Shown one piece after another: positions 55,474 to 64,000 of a DNA stretch of 64,000 bases. The notes beneath the pieces were generated by a model. That model saw only the letters and a list, made by a program, of their open reading frames with translations, made no database searches and was not told where the DNA came from. Origin of the DNA: Pedobacter ginsenosidimutans (GTDB lineage: Bacteria; Bacteroidota; Bacteroidia; Sphingobacteriales; Sphingobacteriaceae); assembly GCF_001442625.1 (NCBI RefSeq), contig NZ_LMZQ01000006.1, forward strand, positions 246,384 to 310,383, in the 5' to 3' direction. The position numbers and the translations under genes are program-made. Numbering within the stretch: position 1 is the first letter of the stretch; each line of letters opens with the position of its first letter.

Positions 55474-55981
55474 TAGAATCATAATTGTAAATGTGATCAG
55501 GTGGTTTTTACTCCTTTTTGTGCAGATCTTCCTGCTCAAAAACATGGGCTTTTATGATCTTTCCACACCATTTATCTATGTACTGTTTTTGCTCCTGCTT
55601 CCATTCGGGATCCCCAATATTTTGCTGTACTTATTGGCTTTTGGAACAGGCTTAACACTCGATGCTTTTTACGATACCATGGGTGTACATGCTACGGCCT
55701 GTGTGGTATTGGCTTTTGTAAGAATTTCCTTTATATCGATAAGTTTAAACCGCGACGCAATTGACGACCCAGAACCATCGTTAAGTTATATGGGTTTCCA
55801 ATGGTTTTCACTTTATGCTTTTCTTTGCGTTGTTGCACACCACCTGGTGCTGTTCTTTTTAGAAACATTTAGGCTAACCGAAATTGGTTATACCTTAATG
55901 AGATGCGGCTTAAGTTGTATCTTTACACTGCTTATTATTTTATTGGTAGAGTTTATATTCTATAGAAGAACACCACGCTAA
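55466..55981 (+). CDS. mreD: Rod shape-determining protein MreD
   Basis: A polytopic membrane protein of the elongasome. It has 171 residues with about five membrane helices (WFLLLFVQIFLLKNM, FIYVLFLLLLPFGIPNILLY, LLIILLVEFIFY). It is short, poorly conserved in sequence and identified mostly by position between mreC and mrdA, with both of which it overlaps. Confidence 0.9.
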   Translation: MNSRIIIVNVIRWFLLLFVQIFLLKNMGFYDLSTPFIYVLFLLLLPFGIPNILLYLLAFGTGLTLDAFYDTMGVHATACVVLAFVRISFISISLNRDAIDDPEPSLSYMGFQWFSLYAFLCVVAHHLVLFFLETFRLTEIGYTLMRCGLSCIFTLLIILLVEFIFYRRTPR

Positions 55982-57990
55982 TGGATCAATTATTTAACCG
56001 AAAATATATCGTTCAAGGATTATTTATTGTAATCGCCCTGATTTTATTGGGGAAGTTATTTTATATCCAGATTATTAGCGATGCGGCTTTCGTTTCTGCA
56101 GAAAGTAATGTTTTACGCAAAATCTATAAATACCCAGCCCGCGGCGCCATTCTAGACCGCAACATGAAGGTGATTGTACAAAATGAACCTGTGTACGACT
56201 TAATGGTTACGCCAAATGAAGTAAAACCGTTTGATACCCTGGCACTTGCACAGGCGTTAGACATTACTTTTGAGGATGTTCGCAAAAACCTTAAAAAAGC
56301 AAGGGGAAAATCGAGTTATCAGGCCACCCCTTTCCTTAAACAGATTTCTGTTCAAAGTTATGCCCGCCTGCAGGAAACCCTTTACCGTTTTCCGGGCTTT
56401 AGAACACAAGACAGAACCATCAGACATTATCCTGATAGTGTTGGTGGACAATTATTTGGCTATGTAAAAGAAGTTAGCCCCACTGATATCGAAAAATCTG
56501 AAGGGTTTTATAAACCTGGTGATTACAAAGGCAAAAGTGGCTTGGAGTTTTCTTATGAAGAAACTTTAAGAGGCGAAAAGGGTGTAATTAATACAGTATA
56601 CGATGCGCACAATACCCCGCAGGGAAGTTATGCTGATGGTAAATACGATGTAAACGCGGTTTCGGGAGAAAGATTGATCTCAGGCATCGATATGAGAATT
56701 CAAAAACTCGGTGAGGAATTGATGATGAACAAAGTTGGGGCAATTGTAGCGATCGAACCTGCTTCGGGCGAAATTCTTTCATTGGTAAGTAGCCCCGGCT
56801 ATGATCCAAATCTTTTAGTGGGCAGAAACCAGGGGAACAACTACATGGAATTTATTGTGGGTAATCCATACCGCCCATCTTTAGTAAGACCAATAATGGG
56901 TTACTATCCTCCAGGGTCTTCGTTTAAACCTGTTGATGCGCTAATCGGATTACAAGAAGGCGTAATAGATCCCAATACCACATTCTTTTGTCCGCACTAT
57001 TATCAGGCTGGAAATAGAAAAATTAAATGTGAACACTTTGATGGTTCAATTTCGCTGAGAAGAGGTATTGCCCGTTCCTGCAACACTTACTTTTGTTATG
57101 TTTTTCAGAAGCTAATTACCAAAAACGGGATGAAAAATCAAAGACAAACGTATCAGGAATGGCGTGATAAAGTGGCCAAGTTTGGTTTCGGATCAAAGCT
57201 CGATATCGATATGCCCTACGAAAGAAAAGGCTACTTTTATACCGCAGATCACTACGATAAAATTTATGGCAAAAGATGGGGCTACACCAATGTAATTTCG
57301 CAGGCTATTGGTCAGGGTGAGATTACCGCTACCCCATTGCAAATGGCAAATGCCATGGCCATAATTGCTAACCGTGGTTATTATATTAAGCCACACTTAA
57401 TTAAAGGTATAGGCGATAAAAACCTGGTTAAAAAAGAATATGTGGTTAAAAATTATGTGGGGGTGGATGCCAAACATTTCGAACCTGTGATTGACGGTAT
57501 GCAGGATGCCGTAAACACCAGCTGGGGAACCGCCATACTATCTCGGATTCCAGATGTGGTACTCTGTGGAAAAACAGGAACGGTACAAAACCCACATGGC
57601 AAAAACCACTCTGTATTTATAGGCTTTGCGCCAAGAGATAATCCGAAAATTGCCATCGCCGTAATTGTAGAAAATGCGGGTTATGGTAGTACTTATGCAG
57701 CGCCAATTGCCAGCTACATGATCGAAAAATATCTGAAAGGTAGTGTTAGCGGTGGAAGAGCTGCTCAGGTAGAATGGATGAAGAATCAAAACTTGCTTCC
57801 TTTATTAATCGATAAGACAAAAAAGATCAAATTAACGAAGGCAGATAGTCTTCTACTTAAAAAAGCAGATTCAACCAAAAGGATAAAAGACAGTTTGAGA
57901 ATTAAATCGGCAACGATAAAACAAACGGTTACTACAAAACCTAAAGAATTAAAGTCAGTAATCATCGATAAACCTGTAATCCAGAAATAA
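55981..57990 (+). CDS. mrdA: Penicillin-binding protein 2 (peptidoglycan transpeptidase)
   Basis: The class B PBP of the elongasome. It has 669 residues: N-terminal membrane helix (GLFIVIALILLGKLFYIQI), pedestal domain, and transpeptidase domain with PPGSSFKP (SxxK nucleophile), RSCN (SxN) and CGKTGTVQNP (KTG). It starts on the last base of mreD and is followed within two bases by rodA. The lysine-rich C-terminal tail after residue 600 is likely cytoplasm-independent and flexible. It is the target of mecillinam-type beta-lactams in other bacteria. Confidence 0.97.
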   Translation: MDQLFNRKYIVQGLFIVIALILLGKLFYIQIISDAAFVSAESNVLRKIYKYPARGAILDRNMKVIVQNEPVYDLMVTPNEVKPFDTLALAQALDITFEDVRKNLKKARGKSSYQATPFLKQISVQSYARLQETLYRFPGFRTQDRTIRHYPDSVGGQLFGYVKEVSPTDIEKSEGFYKPGDYKGKSGLEFSYEETLRGEKGVINTVYDAHNTPQGSYADGKYDVNAVSGERLISGIDMRIQKLGEELMMNKVGAIVAIEPASGEILSLVSSPGYDPNLLVGRNQGNNYMEFIVGNPYRPSLVRPIMGYYPPGSSFKPVDALIGLQEGVIDPNTTFFCPHYYQAGNRKIKCEHFDGSISLRRGIARSCNTYFCYVFQKLITKNGMKNQRQTYQEWRDKVAKFGFGSKLDIDMPYERKGYFYTADHYDKIYGKRWGYTNVISQAIGQGEITATPLQMANAMAIIANRGYYIKPHLIKGIGDKNLVKKEYVVKNYVGVDAKHFEPVIDGMQDAVNTSWGTAILSRIPDVVLCGKTGTVQNPHGKNHSVFIGFAPRDNPKIAIAVIVENAGYGSTYAAPIASYMIEKYLKGSVSGGRAAQVEWMKNQNLLPLLIDKTKKIKLTKADSLLLKKADSTKRIKDSLRIKSATIKQTVTTKPKELKSVIIDKPVIQK

Positions 57991-57991
57991 A

Positions 57992-59254
57992 ATGCAGCAG
58001 CAACAGGGAAACCGTTTTTTCTTTAATGTAGATTGGATTACTGTTTTAATCTATATTGCCTTATGCGCTATTGGTTTCATCAATATTTATGCTTCCGTTC
58101 CACCAGAACAAACCGCTGTGTTTGGCTTTAGCACGCTTTATGGCAAACAGCTTATTTATATCATTACTGGTTTAATTTTAGGCTTATCTATCTTACTATT
58201 TGACGGGAGGCTTTTCAATGTCTTCTCACCCTTTATTTATGGTGGTACATTGCTGTTGTTAATGGCTGTATTGGTAATCGGGAATAAGGTAGCCGGGAAC
58301 CAGGCGTGGATTGCCATAGGCTCGTTCAAATTGCAGCCTGCCGAATTTGCCAAGTTTGGTACAGCCTTGCTTTTGGCGAGATATGTAGGTGCATTTAACC
58401 CTAAATTCCGCGATGTTAAATCAATCATGATTGCTGGATTAATCGTGGGCGCACCGCTATTGTTAATTATGCTTCAGCCCGATACGGGTTCGGCATTGGT
58501 GTTTCTTGCATTTATGTTCCCGTTGTACCGCGAAGGTTTATCAGGTTACTTTCTATTGATATTTTTGGGAATGATTGTGCTCTTTATTGCCGATTTCTTG
58601 GTCCCTACCTATATCTTGATCATCATTATTACCACAATTGCTGGCCTTTTTATCTACAACAACAGAAGAAAACAAAAAATAATTTTTTCTACTGTTTTGG
58701 TAACCGTTTTCGCTATTGGCTATCTGTTTTTAATAAAAATTGCCTACGAAAAAGTTTTAGCGCCCCACCAACGTAGCCGTATCGAATTAATGTTAGGGCT
58801 TAAAACCGATAATAAAGGTGCAGGTTATAATGTAATCCAATCGCAAATTGCCATAGGCTCAGGACAGGGAACCGGCCGTGGATTTTTACAGGGCACACAA
58901 ACCAAATATGGTTATGTACCTGAGCAGAGTACAGATTTCATCTTCTCTACCATCGGCGAAGAATGGGGATTTATGGGCTGTGCTGTAGTGATAGGTTTGT
59001 ATATGTTCCTGCTACTCCGATTGGTTAATTTAGCAGAAAGGCAGCGATCTACATTCTCCAGGGTATATGGTTATAGCGTAGCTTGTATCCTTTTTTTCCA
59101 CGTTTTTATTAATATCGGGATGACGATTGGCATTATTCCGGTAATTGGGATTCCCCTACCCTTAATTAGTTATGGAGGATCATCGTTATGGAGTTTTACG
59201 ATCTTACTGTTCATCTTTTTAAAACTCGATTCTAACCGGATGGGATTTATTTAG
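57992..59254 (+). CDS. rodA: Rod shape-determining protein RodA (SEDS glycosyltransferase)
   Basis: The SEDS-family peptidoglycan polymerase working with PBP2. It has 420 residues and about ten membrane helices, with conserved QPDTGSALVF, PEQSTDFIFSTIGEEWGF and LPLISYGGSS. Last gene of the mre operon. The spacer after it carries REP-like repeats rather than an evident terminator. Confidence 0.97.
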   Translation: MQQQQGNRFFFNVDWITVLIYIALCAIGFINIYASVPPEQTAVFGFSTLYGKQLIYIITGLILGLSILLFDGRLFNVFSPFIYGGTLLLLMAVLVIGNKVAGNQAWIAIGSFKLQPAEFAKFGTALLLARYVGAFNPKFRDVKSIMIAGLIVGAPLLLIMLQPDTGSALVFLAFMFPLYREGLSGYFLLIFLGMIVLFIADFLVPTYILIIIITTIAGLFIYNNRRKQKIIFSTVLVTVFAIGYLFLIKIAYEKVLAPHQRSRIELMLGLKTDNKGAGYNVIQSQIAIGSGQGTGRGFLQGTQTKYGYVPEQSTDFIFSTIGEEWGFMGCAVVIGLYMFLLLRLVNLAERQRSTFSRVYGYSVACILFFHVFINIGMTIGIIPVIGIPLPLISYGGSSLWSFTILLFIFLKLDSNRMGFI

Positions 59255-59303
59255 GCTTTAGTCGGAAGTCGATATTTAGCCTAAAATGCCCTTTTTAAGT
59301 TAC

Positions 59304-59395
59304 TTCATTTCGAGCGGAGTGCAACGCAGTCGAGAAATCTATATTAACAGATTTCTCTCCCGAACATTCGGGACTACGCTTCAGTCGAAATGACG
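59304..59395. repeat. REP/MITE-like element, TCGACTGAAG type, copy 1
   Basis: Imperfect palindrome: TCATTTCGAGCGGAGTGCAA on the left, GAGAAATCT and AGATTTCTC near the centre, a CCCGAA/TTCGGG tip, and GCTTCAGTCGAAATGACG on the right. The last 18 bases are the exact complement of the start of the element at the window end (63945-64000). Confidence 0.75.
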
Positions 59396-59399
59396 ACCC

Positions 59400-59475
59400 C
59401 ACAATAGATACTGACCTGTAGCAAAGCGGAAAGCTACGCAGTAAAACAAGTTCAGTATGACGACAGCGCAGTGTA
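59400..59475. repeat. Second REP-like repeat after rodA
   Basis: A stretch containing AACAAGTTCAGTATGACGA, which recurs in a related form at 40991-41009. It lies between the TCGACTGAAG element and the next gene. Several short GC-rich words (AGCGGAAAGCTACGC, CGCAGT) recur within it. Confidence 0.55.
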
Positions 59476-59507
59476 ACGCCAGCCGCAAGTCGCCTTACGC
59501 TATGCGC

Positions 59508-60695
59508 TTACTTACTAAACCTTCTGTTCAATAATTCGTAAAACTGATCAACCGTAGCCTGTTTATTGGCCCAGTTATTCTTTGCAGCATAATTATTCTG
59601 CAGGTAGCTATCTGCGGCTTCGAAGCTGTTCATCTTATTGATGATGTCAATTACTTCCGAATAGGCCAGGTTATAACCATTAAAAAGATCTTTAATAAAA
59701 AGTAACTTTTCATTTAAACTAATCGCCTGTTTTAAATCGGCAATAGGTGCTTTAACAGGTTCATCGCTTTTTCCATTTGTTTTGGCAAGCAGATCATTTA
59801 AACTTTGTGCAGGTTTAGCGGCTTCGGGCTGTGGAGCTGGTTTTACCGGAACAGCTTCAGGTGTAAACAAAGGACGTTCCTGCTCAACCGGTGGCGAAAT
59901 GATTGGATCATCCAGTTTCACATCCTTCAGTGCCTCAATAGGCTGAGTAGCAGGTGCAGGTATAGGTTCATCCACTTTAACTGCTACAACAGGCGCTTCT
60001 TTCTCTATTATTTCTGGCTCTTCTTCATGCGGAATTAAAAAAGGTTCAGGACCAATTTCATCTTCTTCAGTTGCCACTGGTTCTTCCTGAACAGCTAAAG
60101 CATCTTCCTTTTCGTGAATTATCTTTTTACGTGCTAAAATTTCTGCTTCTTCTTTACTTAGAGGACGATCGAAAATTTCTTCAACAGATTTCGCTTCATA
60201 ATCGAACTGATCGTTTTCATCGTGTGTACCCAATACAAATTCAAAAGTATGGTCGTCCTGGTCAGGCTTAAAGAAATCTTTATTCAAAAGCGATGCAGCT
60301 TTTTCTTCTTCAATAATTTCATCATCCAGCACTTCCTGTTTGGGCTTCACATCTATACGTTCTTCTTCTTCCTGGGCAGTAGCCACTTCTTCCAATTCAG
60401 CAGGTTCAAAACTTTCACCCTCTTCTACATAACTTTTTTCAGCTTCAGGCAGTATAATGGTATTTTGCTCAGCCAATAGAGCATGGTTTCCAGGTTCGGC
60501 GGGCTTATCCTCTATTATGGTATTTAATTTTTTGACGATATTAACATGATCGGAAAGAAAATGGGCATTAGCCAGAAAAAGCTCCAGCTCCAAATCGTTT
60601 AATTGCTGAGGGTTTTGAGCTAAAAACTGATATTGCTCATTTAATTCTGTTAAAATGCTGCCGATTTTTCTGAAAATATCCTGTTGGTTCATCAT
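59508..60695 (-). CDS. Acidic linker protein with conserved helical ends, unknown function
   Basis: A 395-residue protein. A conserved-looking helical N-terminus (about 1-70, QQDIFRKIGSILTELNEQYQ) and C-terminus (about 310-395, SLNEKLLFIKDLFNGYNLAY and ATVDQFYELLNRRF) are joined by a long Glu/Pro/Val-rich, probably disordered middle. No signal peptide or membrane helix. I recall similarly built hypothetical proteins in Bacteroidota but no function. It is divergent from tdk; a palindrome lies between the two starts. Confidence 0.78.
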   Translation of the reverse strand: MMNQQDIFRKIGSILTELNEQYQFLAQNPQQLNDLELELFLANAHFLSDHVNIVKKLNTIIEDKPAEPGNHALLAEQNTIILPEAEKSYVEEGESFEPAELEEVATAQEEEERIDVKPKQEVLDDEIIEEEKAASLLNKDFFKPDQDDHTFEFVLGTHDENDQFDYEAKSVEEIFDRPLSKEEAEILARKKIIHEKEDALAVQEEPVATEEDEIGPEPFLIPHEEEPEIIEKEAPVVAVKVDEPIPAPATQPIEALKDVKLDDPIISPPVEQERPLFTPEAVPVKPAPQPEAAKPAQSLNDLLAKTNGKSDEPVKAPIADLKQAISLNEKLLFIKDLFNGYNLAYSEVIDIINKMNSFEAADSYLQNNYAAKNNWANKQATVDQFYELLNRRFSK

Positions 60696-60734
60696 AAAAT
60701 TAAAACGAATTTTTAGTCGATTTATGTTGGTAAC

Positions 60735-60757
60735 TATGTGTTCAAAAATAACACATA
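60735..60757. promoter_or_regulatory. Perfect palindrome between divergent genes (candidate operator)
   Basis: TATGTGTT and AACACATA (8-base arms, 7-base spacer CAAAAAT) lie between the acidic protein start (60695) and the tdk start (60819). CATATTTG just to the right resembles a minus-7 element for tdk, so a bound protein would overlap the promoter. Confidence 0.45.
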
Positions 60758-60818
60758 ATTCTCATATTTGTTCGGTTTAAAAATTATAGAACGGACATAG
60801 GGGAATAAAAAAACAGGC

Positions 60819-61400
60819 ATGTTATTTAGCGAACAAAATTTTAGAAGAAGGGGCGAATTTTCGGGAAGTATAGAAGTAGTATGTGGCTCTATGTTTTCTG
60901 GTAAAACGGAAGAACTGATCAGAAGGTTAAAAAGAGCCCAGATTGCTAAACTGAATGTCGAAATTTTTAAACCCCGTACCGATACCCGCTACCATGAAAC
61001 TGCTGTGGTTTCGCACGATTTAAACTCCATAAACTCTACACCTGTTGATAGCGCTTCGGCCATTTTACTCCTTGGCACCAATACTCAGGTGGTTGGTATA
61101 GATGAAGCTCAGTTTTTTGATGATGAACTGCCTGATGTTTGCAATAAACTAGCCCTTAAAGGTATAAGGGTTATTGTTGCCGGCCTGGATATGGATTTTA
61201 CGGGCAAGCCCTTTGGCCCGATGCCTGCTTTAATGGCCATTGCCGAACATGTTACCAAAGTAAATGCCGTTTGTGTTTGCTGTGGAAACCCAGCCCTATA
61301 CAGTTACCGTACAGTTGCTGACGAAGCTACTGTTTTATTGGGCGAAAAGGAAAGTTATGAGCCACGTTGCAGAGCGTGTTATAATCTGGACAAAGGATAA
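60819..61400 (+). CDS. tdk: Thymidine kinase
   Basis: This enzyme phosphorylates thymidine and deoxyuridine in salvage. It has 193 residues of the type II family: Walker [15 protein letters not shown], Walker B-like [12 protein letters not shown] with the catalytic Glu, and zinc cysteines CVCC and CRAC with the lasso region SYEPR. Short start region is [20 protein letters not shown]. Confidence 0.97.
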   Translation: MLFSEQNFRRRGEFSGSIEVVCGSMFSGKTEELIRRLKRAQIAKLNVEIFKPRTDTRYHETAVVSHDLNSINSTPVDSASAILLLGTNTQVVGIDEAQFFDDELPDVCNKLALKGIRVIVAGLDMDFTGKPFGPMPALMAIAEHVTKVNAVCVCCGNPALYSYRTVADEATVLLGEKESYEPRCRACYNLDKG

Positions 61401-61447
61401 CACCATTCTTGATTAATCTGTATCTTTAAAAGGATTTAATTATTGAT

Positions 61448-62053
61448 ATGGATAAACAATTTAAAATCAATGCTTTTAGAACCGGTTTAGCAAAATTCGT
61501 AACTTTCGAAGAAAGCGAATGGGAAATCTTGACGCAGTACCTGAGTTTTTCTACCCTAAAGAAAAAGGAACATTTTGTAGTTGAAGGAAAAGTATGCGAT
61601 TATATTGCCTTTATTATCCAGGGTGCAGTAAGGCATTATCATGTTAAAGACGGACAGGAAATTACCGGTTATTTTTGTTTTGAAAACGAGCTGGTAAGTG
61701 CCTATAAAAGCTTTGTAAAAAGAGTACCGAGTACAAACTTTATTCAGGCCCTGGAGGAAACCCAACTTGTTCTTATTGCTTACGCCGATCTTCAGAAAAT
61801 GTTAAACCACCCCCTGCTGGCGCTGAAAATGGAGCGGTTTGGCCGTCTGGTTGCTGAATATTACATTTGCTGTTTTGAAGACCGTCTTAATGCTTTTGTT
61901 ACCCAAAGCCCCGAAGAACGTTATACTGTACTTGAAAAAACTGCAAAAGATATTTTTCAGCGCGTTCCACAGCACTATATCGCCAATTTTTTAGGTATTA
62001 CACCTGTTTCACTCTCGCGTATCCGTAAACGCACACTCATTTTAAAGGATTAA
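61448..62053 (+). CDS. Crp/Fnr-type cyclic-nucleotide-binding-like regulator
   Basis: A 201-residue protein with an N-terminal cNMP-binding-like beta-roll (about 20-140, KKKEHFVVEGKVCDYIAFII, QGAVRHYHVKDGQEITGYF) and a short C-terminal helix-turn-helix (YIANFLGITPVSLSRIRKR). The phosphate-binding cassette for cAMP is not evident and there is no Fnr cysteine cluster, so the effector is unknown. It lies 76 bases upstream of the epimerase-like gene, which it may control. Confidence 0.9.
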   Translation: MDKQFKINAFRTGLAKFVTFEESEWEILTQYLSFSTLKKKEHFVVEGKVCDYIAFIIQGAVRHYHVKDGQEITGYFCFENELVSAYKSFVKRVPSTNFIQALEETQLVLIAYADLQKMLNHPLLALKMERFGRLVAEYYICCFEDRLNAFVTQSPEERYTVLEKTAKDIFQRVPQHYIANFLGITPVSLSRIRKRTLILKD

Positions 62054-62129
62054 ATTTAATCCTTATCTTTTGTTAACGTTTTCATGGTTCCAAGCCGTAT
62101 AACTTTGAGCTAATCAAAAAAAAGAAGAT

Positions 62130-63062
62130 ATGCACACTATACTTGGCGCCGGCGGACCAACAGCAAACGCACTGACCAGAGAATTAACCAATACTAACCA
62201 AAAAATTAGATTGGTTAGCCGAAAACCAATTTCTACAAGCAACCCGAATATAAGTTGGGTTAAAGCCGATTTATTAAACGAAACTGAACTTTTCGCAGCA
62301 GCCGAAGGTTCGAAAGTAATATACCTGTGCGCCGGTTTGGTTTATGATGCCAAAGTATGGCAAGAACAATGGCCGATTATCATTCAGAATGTAATTAACT
62401 TAACTAAACGGACGGGTGCAAGGCTAATATTTTTTGATAATGTTTATATGTATGGCCTGGTAAATGGCCCAATGACAGAAGATACGCCTTACCATCCCTG
62501 TAGTTTAAAAGGAGAAGTAAGGGCAAAGGTAGCCGAACAATTAATGAACGAATCGAAAGCGGGTAAAATAAATGTAACCATTGCCCGTGCTGCAGATTTT
62601 TATGGAGCAGAATCGATGAACAGCTTTTTTGACATGATGTTACTCGATAAGTTTGCCAAAAAAAATAGCGCTCAATGGATAGGAAACCCAAATACACTAC
62701 ACAGTTTTACTTACATTGAAGATGCTGGAAAAGCTTTGTTTCTGTTAGGACAAACACCCGATTCTGGCAACCAGATATGGCACCTGCCAACTGCGGCTCC
62801 TTTAAAAGGAAAAGCTTTTATAGAAATGGCTGCAAAGATTTATGAAACCAAACCTCAATATTCGACCATTAATAAACTGATGCTACGTTTAGTAGGTTTA
62901 TTTAAAAAGGTAGTTGCGGGCACTGTAGAAATGTACTATCAGTACGATCATGATTATCATTTCGATTCTACCAAATTTGAAAAGGCTTTTAACTTCAAGC
63001 CTACTGCTTATTATGATGGCATTTTAAAATTATCAAAGACAATGTATAAAAAGCAGAATTGA
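62130..63062 (+). CDS. NAD-dependent epimerase/dehydratase-like protein
   Basis: A 310-residue Rossmann-fold protein of the extended SDR family: nucleotide-binding loop in TILGAGGPTANALTRELTN, NVYMYG where the YxxxK active site would be expected (the lysine is not at the usual spacing), and downstream LHSFTYIEDAGKALFLLG. It is more like the NAD(P)-binding reductases that act on small molecules than classical sugar epimerases. The substrate is unknown. Confidence 0.88.
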   Translation: MHTILGAGGPTANALTRELTNTNQKIRLVSRKPISTSNPNISWVKADLLNETELFAAAEGSKVIYLCAGLVYDAKVWQEQWPIIIQNVINLTKRTGARLIFFDNVYMYGLVNGPMTEDTPYHPCSLKGEVRAKVAEQLMNESKAGKINVTIARAADFYGAESMNSFFDMMLLDKFAKKNSAQWIGNPNTLHSFTYIEDAGKALFLLGQTPDSGNQIWHLPTAAPLKGKAFIEMAAKIYETKPQYSTINKLMLRLVGLFKKVVAGTVEMYYQYDHDYHFDSTKFEKAFNFKPTAYYDGILKLSKTMYKKQN

Positions 63063-63109
63063 CATGAATCAGGGTAAATTATAAAGCTAACTATTTATCT
63101 TTAGCACCA

Positions 63110-63931
63110 ATGATTCAAGATAATATGACACATAAAAACAGCATTAAAACCATATCGATTTTAGGCTGTGGCTGGTTCGGCTTGGCTTTAGCCAAAAAAC
63201 TGATCGGGTTAAATTATACCGTTAAAGGTTCTACCACAAGCCTGGAGAAGTTAGCAATACTTCAGGCTGAAAATATACAGCCGTTTTTAGTCAACTTTAC
63301 GGCGGAAGCGGTTATGGCCGATCCAGCATTTTTTGAGGCCGATACCTTGTTTATCTGTATTCCGCCAAAGCGAAATTCGACAGAACTCCTTGATTATCCC
63401 CAAAAGATAGATTCAATTTTGGCGGCTGCGAAAGATAAATCGAAGCATGCGGTACTGATCAGTTCGACGAGTGTTTATGCTGATGAAAACAAAACAGTAA
63501 ATGAAACCAGCGAGACACATCCTGATACGGATTCGGGAAGGGTTGTATTAGCCGCAGAAATACTGTTTAAACGCTTATTTCCTGAAAACTGCACCGTGAT
63601 CCGTTTTGCAGGCTTAATTGGCCCTGACCGTAACCCTGGGAGATTTTTTGCCGGAAAAAGTAATATACCTAATGGTTTAGCTCCCGTAAACTTGATTCAC
63701 CAAACAGATGCTGTAGGGATTGCAGTCAAACTTTTGGAAAAACAGGCATTTGGTAGAACGTACAATGCCTGCTCGCCAAACCACCCTGCAAAAATGGAAT
63801 TTTATACCAACGCGGCCAAAAGCACGGGGCTTGCAGCACCTGATTTTATTGCAGAAAAGAAAAATTGGAAAATCGTGGAGAGTATTAACGTGCCGGAATT
63901 TTTGGATTATACGTTTGAGGTTGGGGTTTAG
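63110..63931 (+). CDS. Atypical SDR/NAD(P)-binding protein (YeeZ-like)
   Basis: A 273-residue Rossmann-fold protein: ISILGCGWFGLALAKKLIGL as the dinucleotide loop, LFICIPPKRN, HAVLISSTSVYADENKTV, and RFAGLIGPDRNPGRFFAGK. This pattern matches the atypical SDR group around E. coli YeeZ. ATG codons at 63110 and 63125 are both possible; I keep the first. Function is unknown. It follows the epimerase by 47 bases in the same direction. Confidence 0.86.
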   Translation: MIQDNMTHKNSIKTISILGCGWFGLALAKKLIGLNYTVKGSTTSLEKLAILQAENIQPFLVNFTAEAVMADPAFFEADTLFICIPPKRNSTELLDYPQKIDSILAAAKDKSKHAVLISSTSVYADENKTVNETSETHPDTDSGRVVLAAEILFKRLFPENCTVIRFAGLIGPDRNPGRFFAGKSNIPNGLAPVNLIHQTDAVGIAVKLLEKQAFGRTYNACSPNHPAKMEFYTNAAKSTGLAAPDFIAEKKNWKIVESINVPEFLDYTFEVGV

Positions 63932-63944
63932 ATATAGGGGCTTA

Positions 63945-64000
63945 CGTCATTTCGACTGAAGCTTGCCGATTTTTCATCGGCAGCGGAATGGAGAAATCTT
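63945..64000. repeat. REP/MITE-like element, TCGACTGAAG type, copy 2 (cut by window end)
   Basis: CGTCATTTCGACTGAAGC (exact inverse of 59378-59395), then a GCCGAT/ATCGGC tip hairpin, then GGAGAAATCT. The frame of the element matches copy 1 but the tip hairpin has a different sequence. Confidence 0.75.

Overview
The window looks like a chromosomal stretch from a member of the Bacteroidota, most likely a Sphingobacteriaceae species of the Pedobacter type. Supporting signs are SusC/SusD and other TonB-dependent outer-membrane proteins, lipoproteins with CKK/CKN lipoboxes, promoters with a TAnnTTTG minus-7 element, the gene order rpsU / tyrosine recombinase / hpf / four tRNAs / tuf / tRNA-Trp / secE / nusG / rplKAJL / rpoBC, and low GC. 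The genus is an inference from overall resemblance. No CRISPR array, rRNA, transposase or prophage was seen.

Layout. Positions 1-17.9 kb, almost all on the minus strand, hold the translation and transcription core: rpsU, a Xer-type recombinase, hpf, tRNA-Thr/Tyr/Gly/Thr, tuf, tRNA-Trp, secE, nusG, then rplK, rplA, rplJ, rplL, rpoB and rpoC (cut by the window start). Between nusG and rplK sits an unusual insertion: a lipoprotein/metallopeptidase gene broken by two single-base frameshifts, plus a secreted protein of unknown function. From 18 to 23 kb there is a SusC/SusD pair. From 23 to 31.9 kb there are housekeeping and small hypothetical genes, including an acyl-CoA dehydrogenase, a helix-hairpin-helix protein, a fused PlsC-GNAT acyltransferase resembling the bifunctional aminolipid synthases OlsF/GlsF, a PlsC-only paralogue, and a transglutaminase-like exported protein. 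From 32 to 38.5 kb there are an unknown lipoprotein, a beta-helix-like lipoprotein and a TonB-dependent receptor. From 38.5 to 44 kb come an Mpo1-like protein, rny, a candidate 6S RNA, zapA, a coiled-coil protein and pheT.

The 44.2-47.7 kb region is the most interesting. It is a tightly packed five-gene minus-strand unit: a secreted endonuclease/exonuclease/phosphatase-fold enzyme, an Lgt-like membrane protein with altered active-site residues, a cysteine-rich radical SAM enzyme resembling archaeal tetraether synthase (Tes/MJ0619), and two tandem small two-helix membrane proteins. It could be an undescribed lipid-modification system. The remainder holds radC, rpsT, purN, an MFS transporter divergent from an HxlR regulator, purH, the mreB-mreC-mreD-mrdA-rodA elongasome operon, an acidic hypothetical protein, tdk, a Crp/Fnr-type regulator and two Rossmann-fold dehydrogenase-like genes.

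A second theme is non-coding. Many spacers, including ones inside essential operons (rpoB/rpoC, mreB/mreC, secE/tRNA-Trp), carry short repeated words, often arranged as imperfect hairpins, with a different word at each locus (GTATCGAGTATCA, TGAGATTTGAGA, GAATGA-type, TTTAGGG, TCTTTAG). Separate longer inverted-repeat elements of MITE/REP type lie at about 41.0, 53.3, 59.3-59.5 and 63.95 kb.
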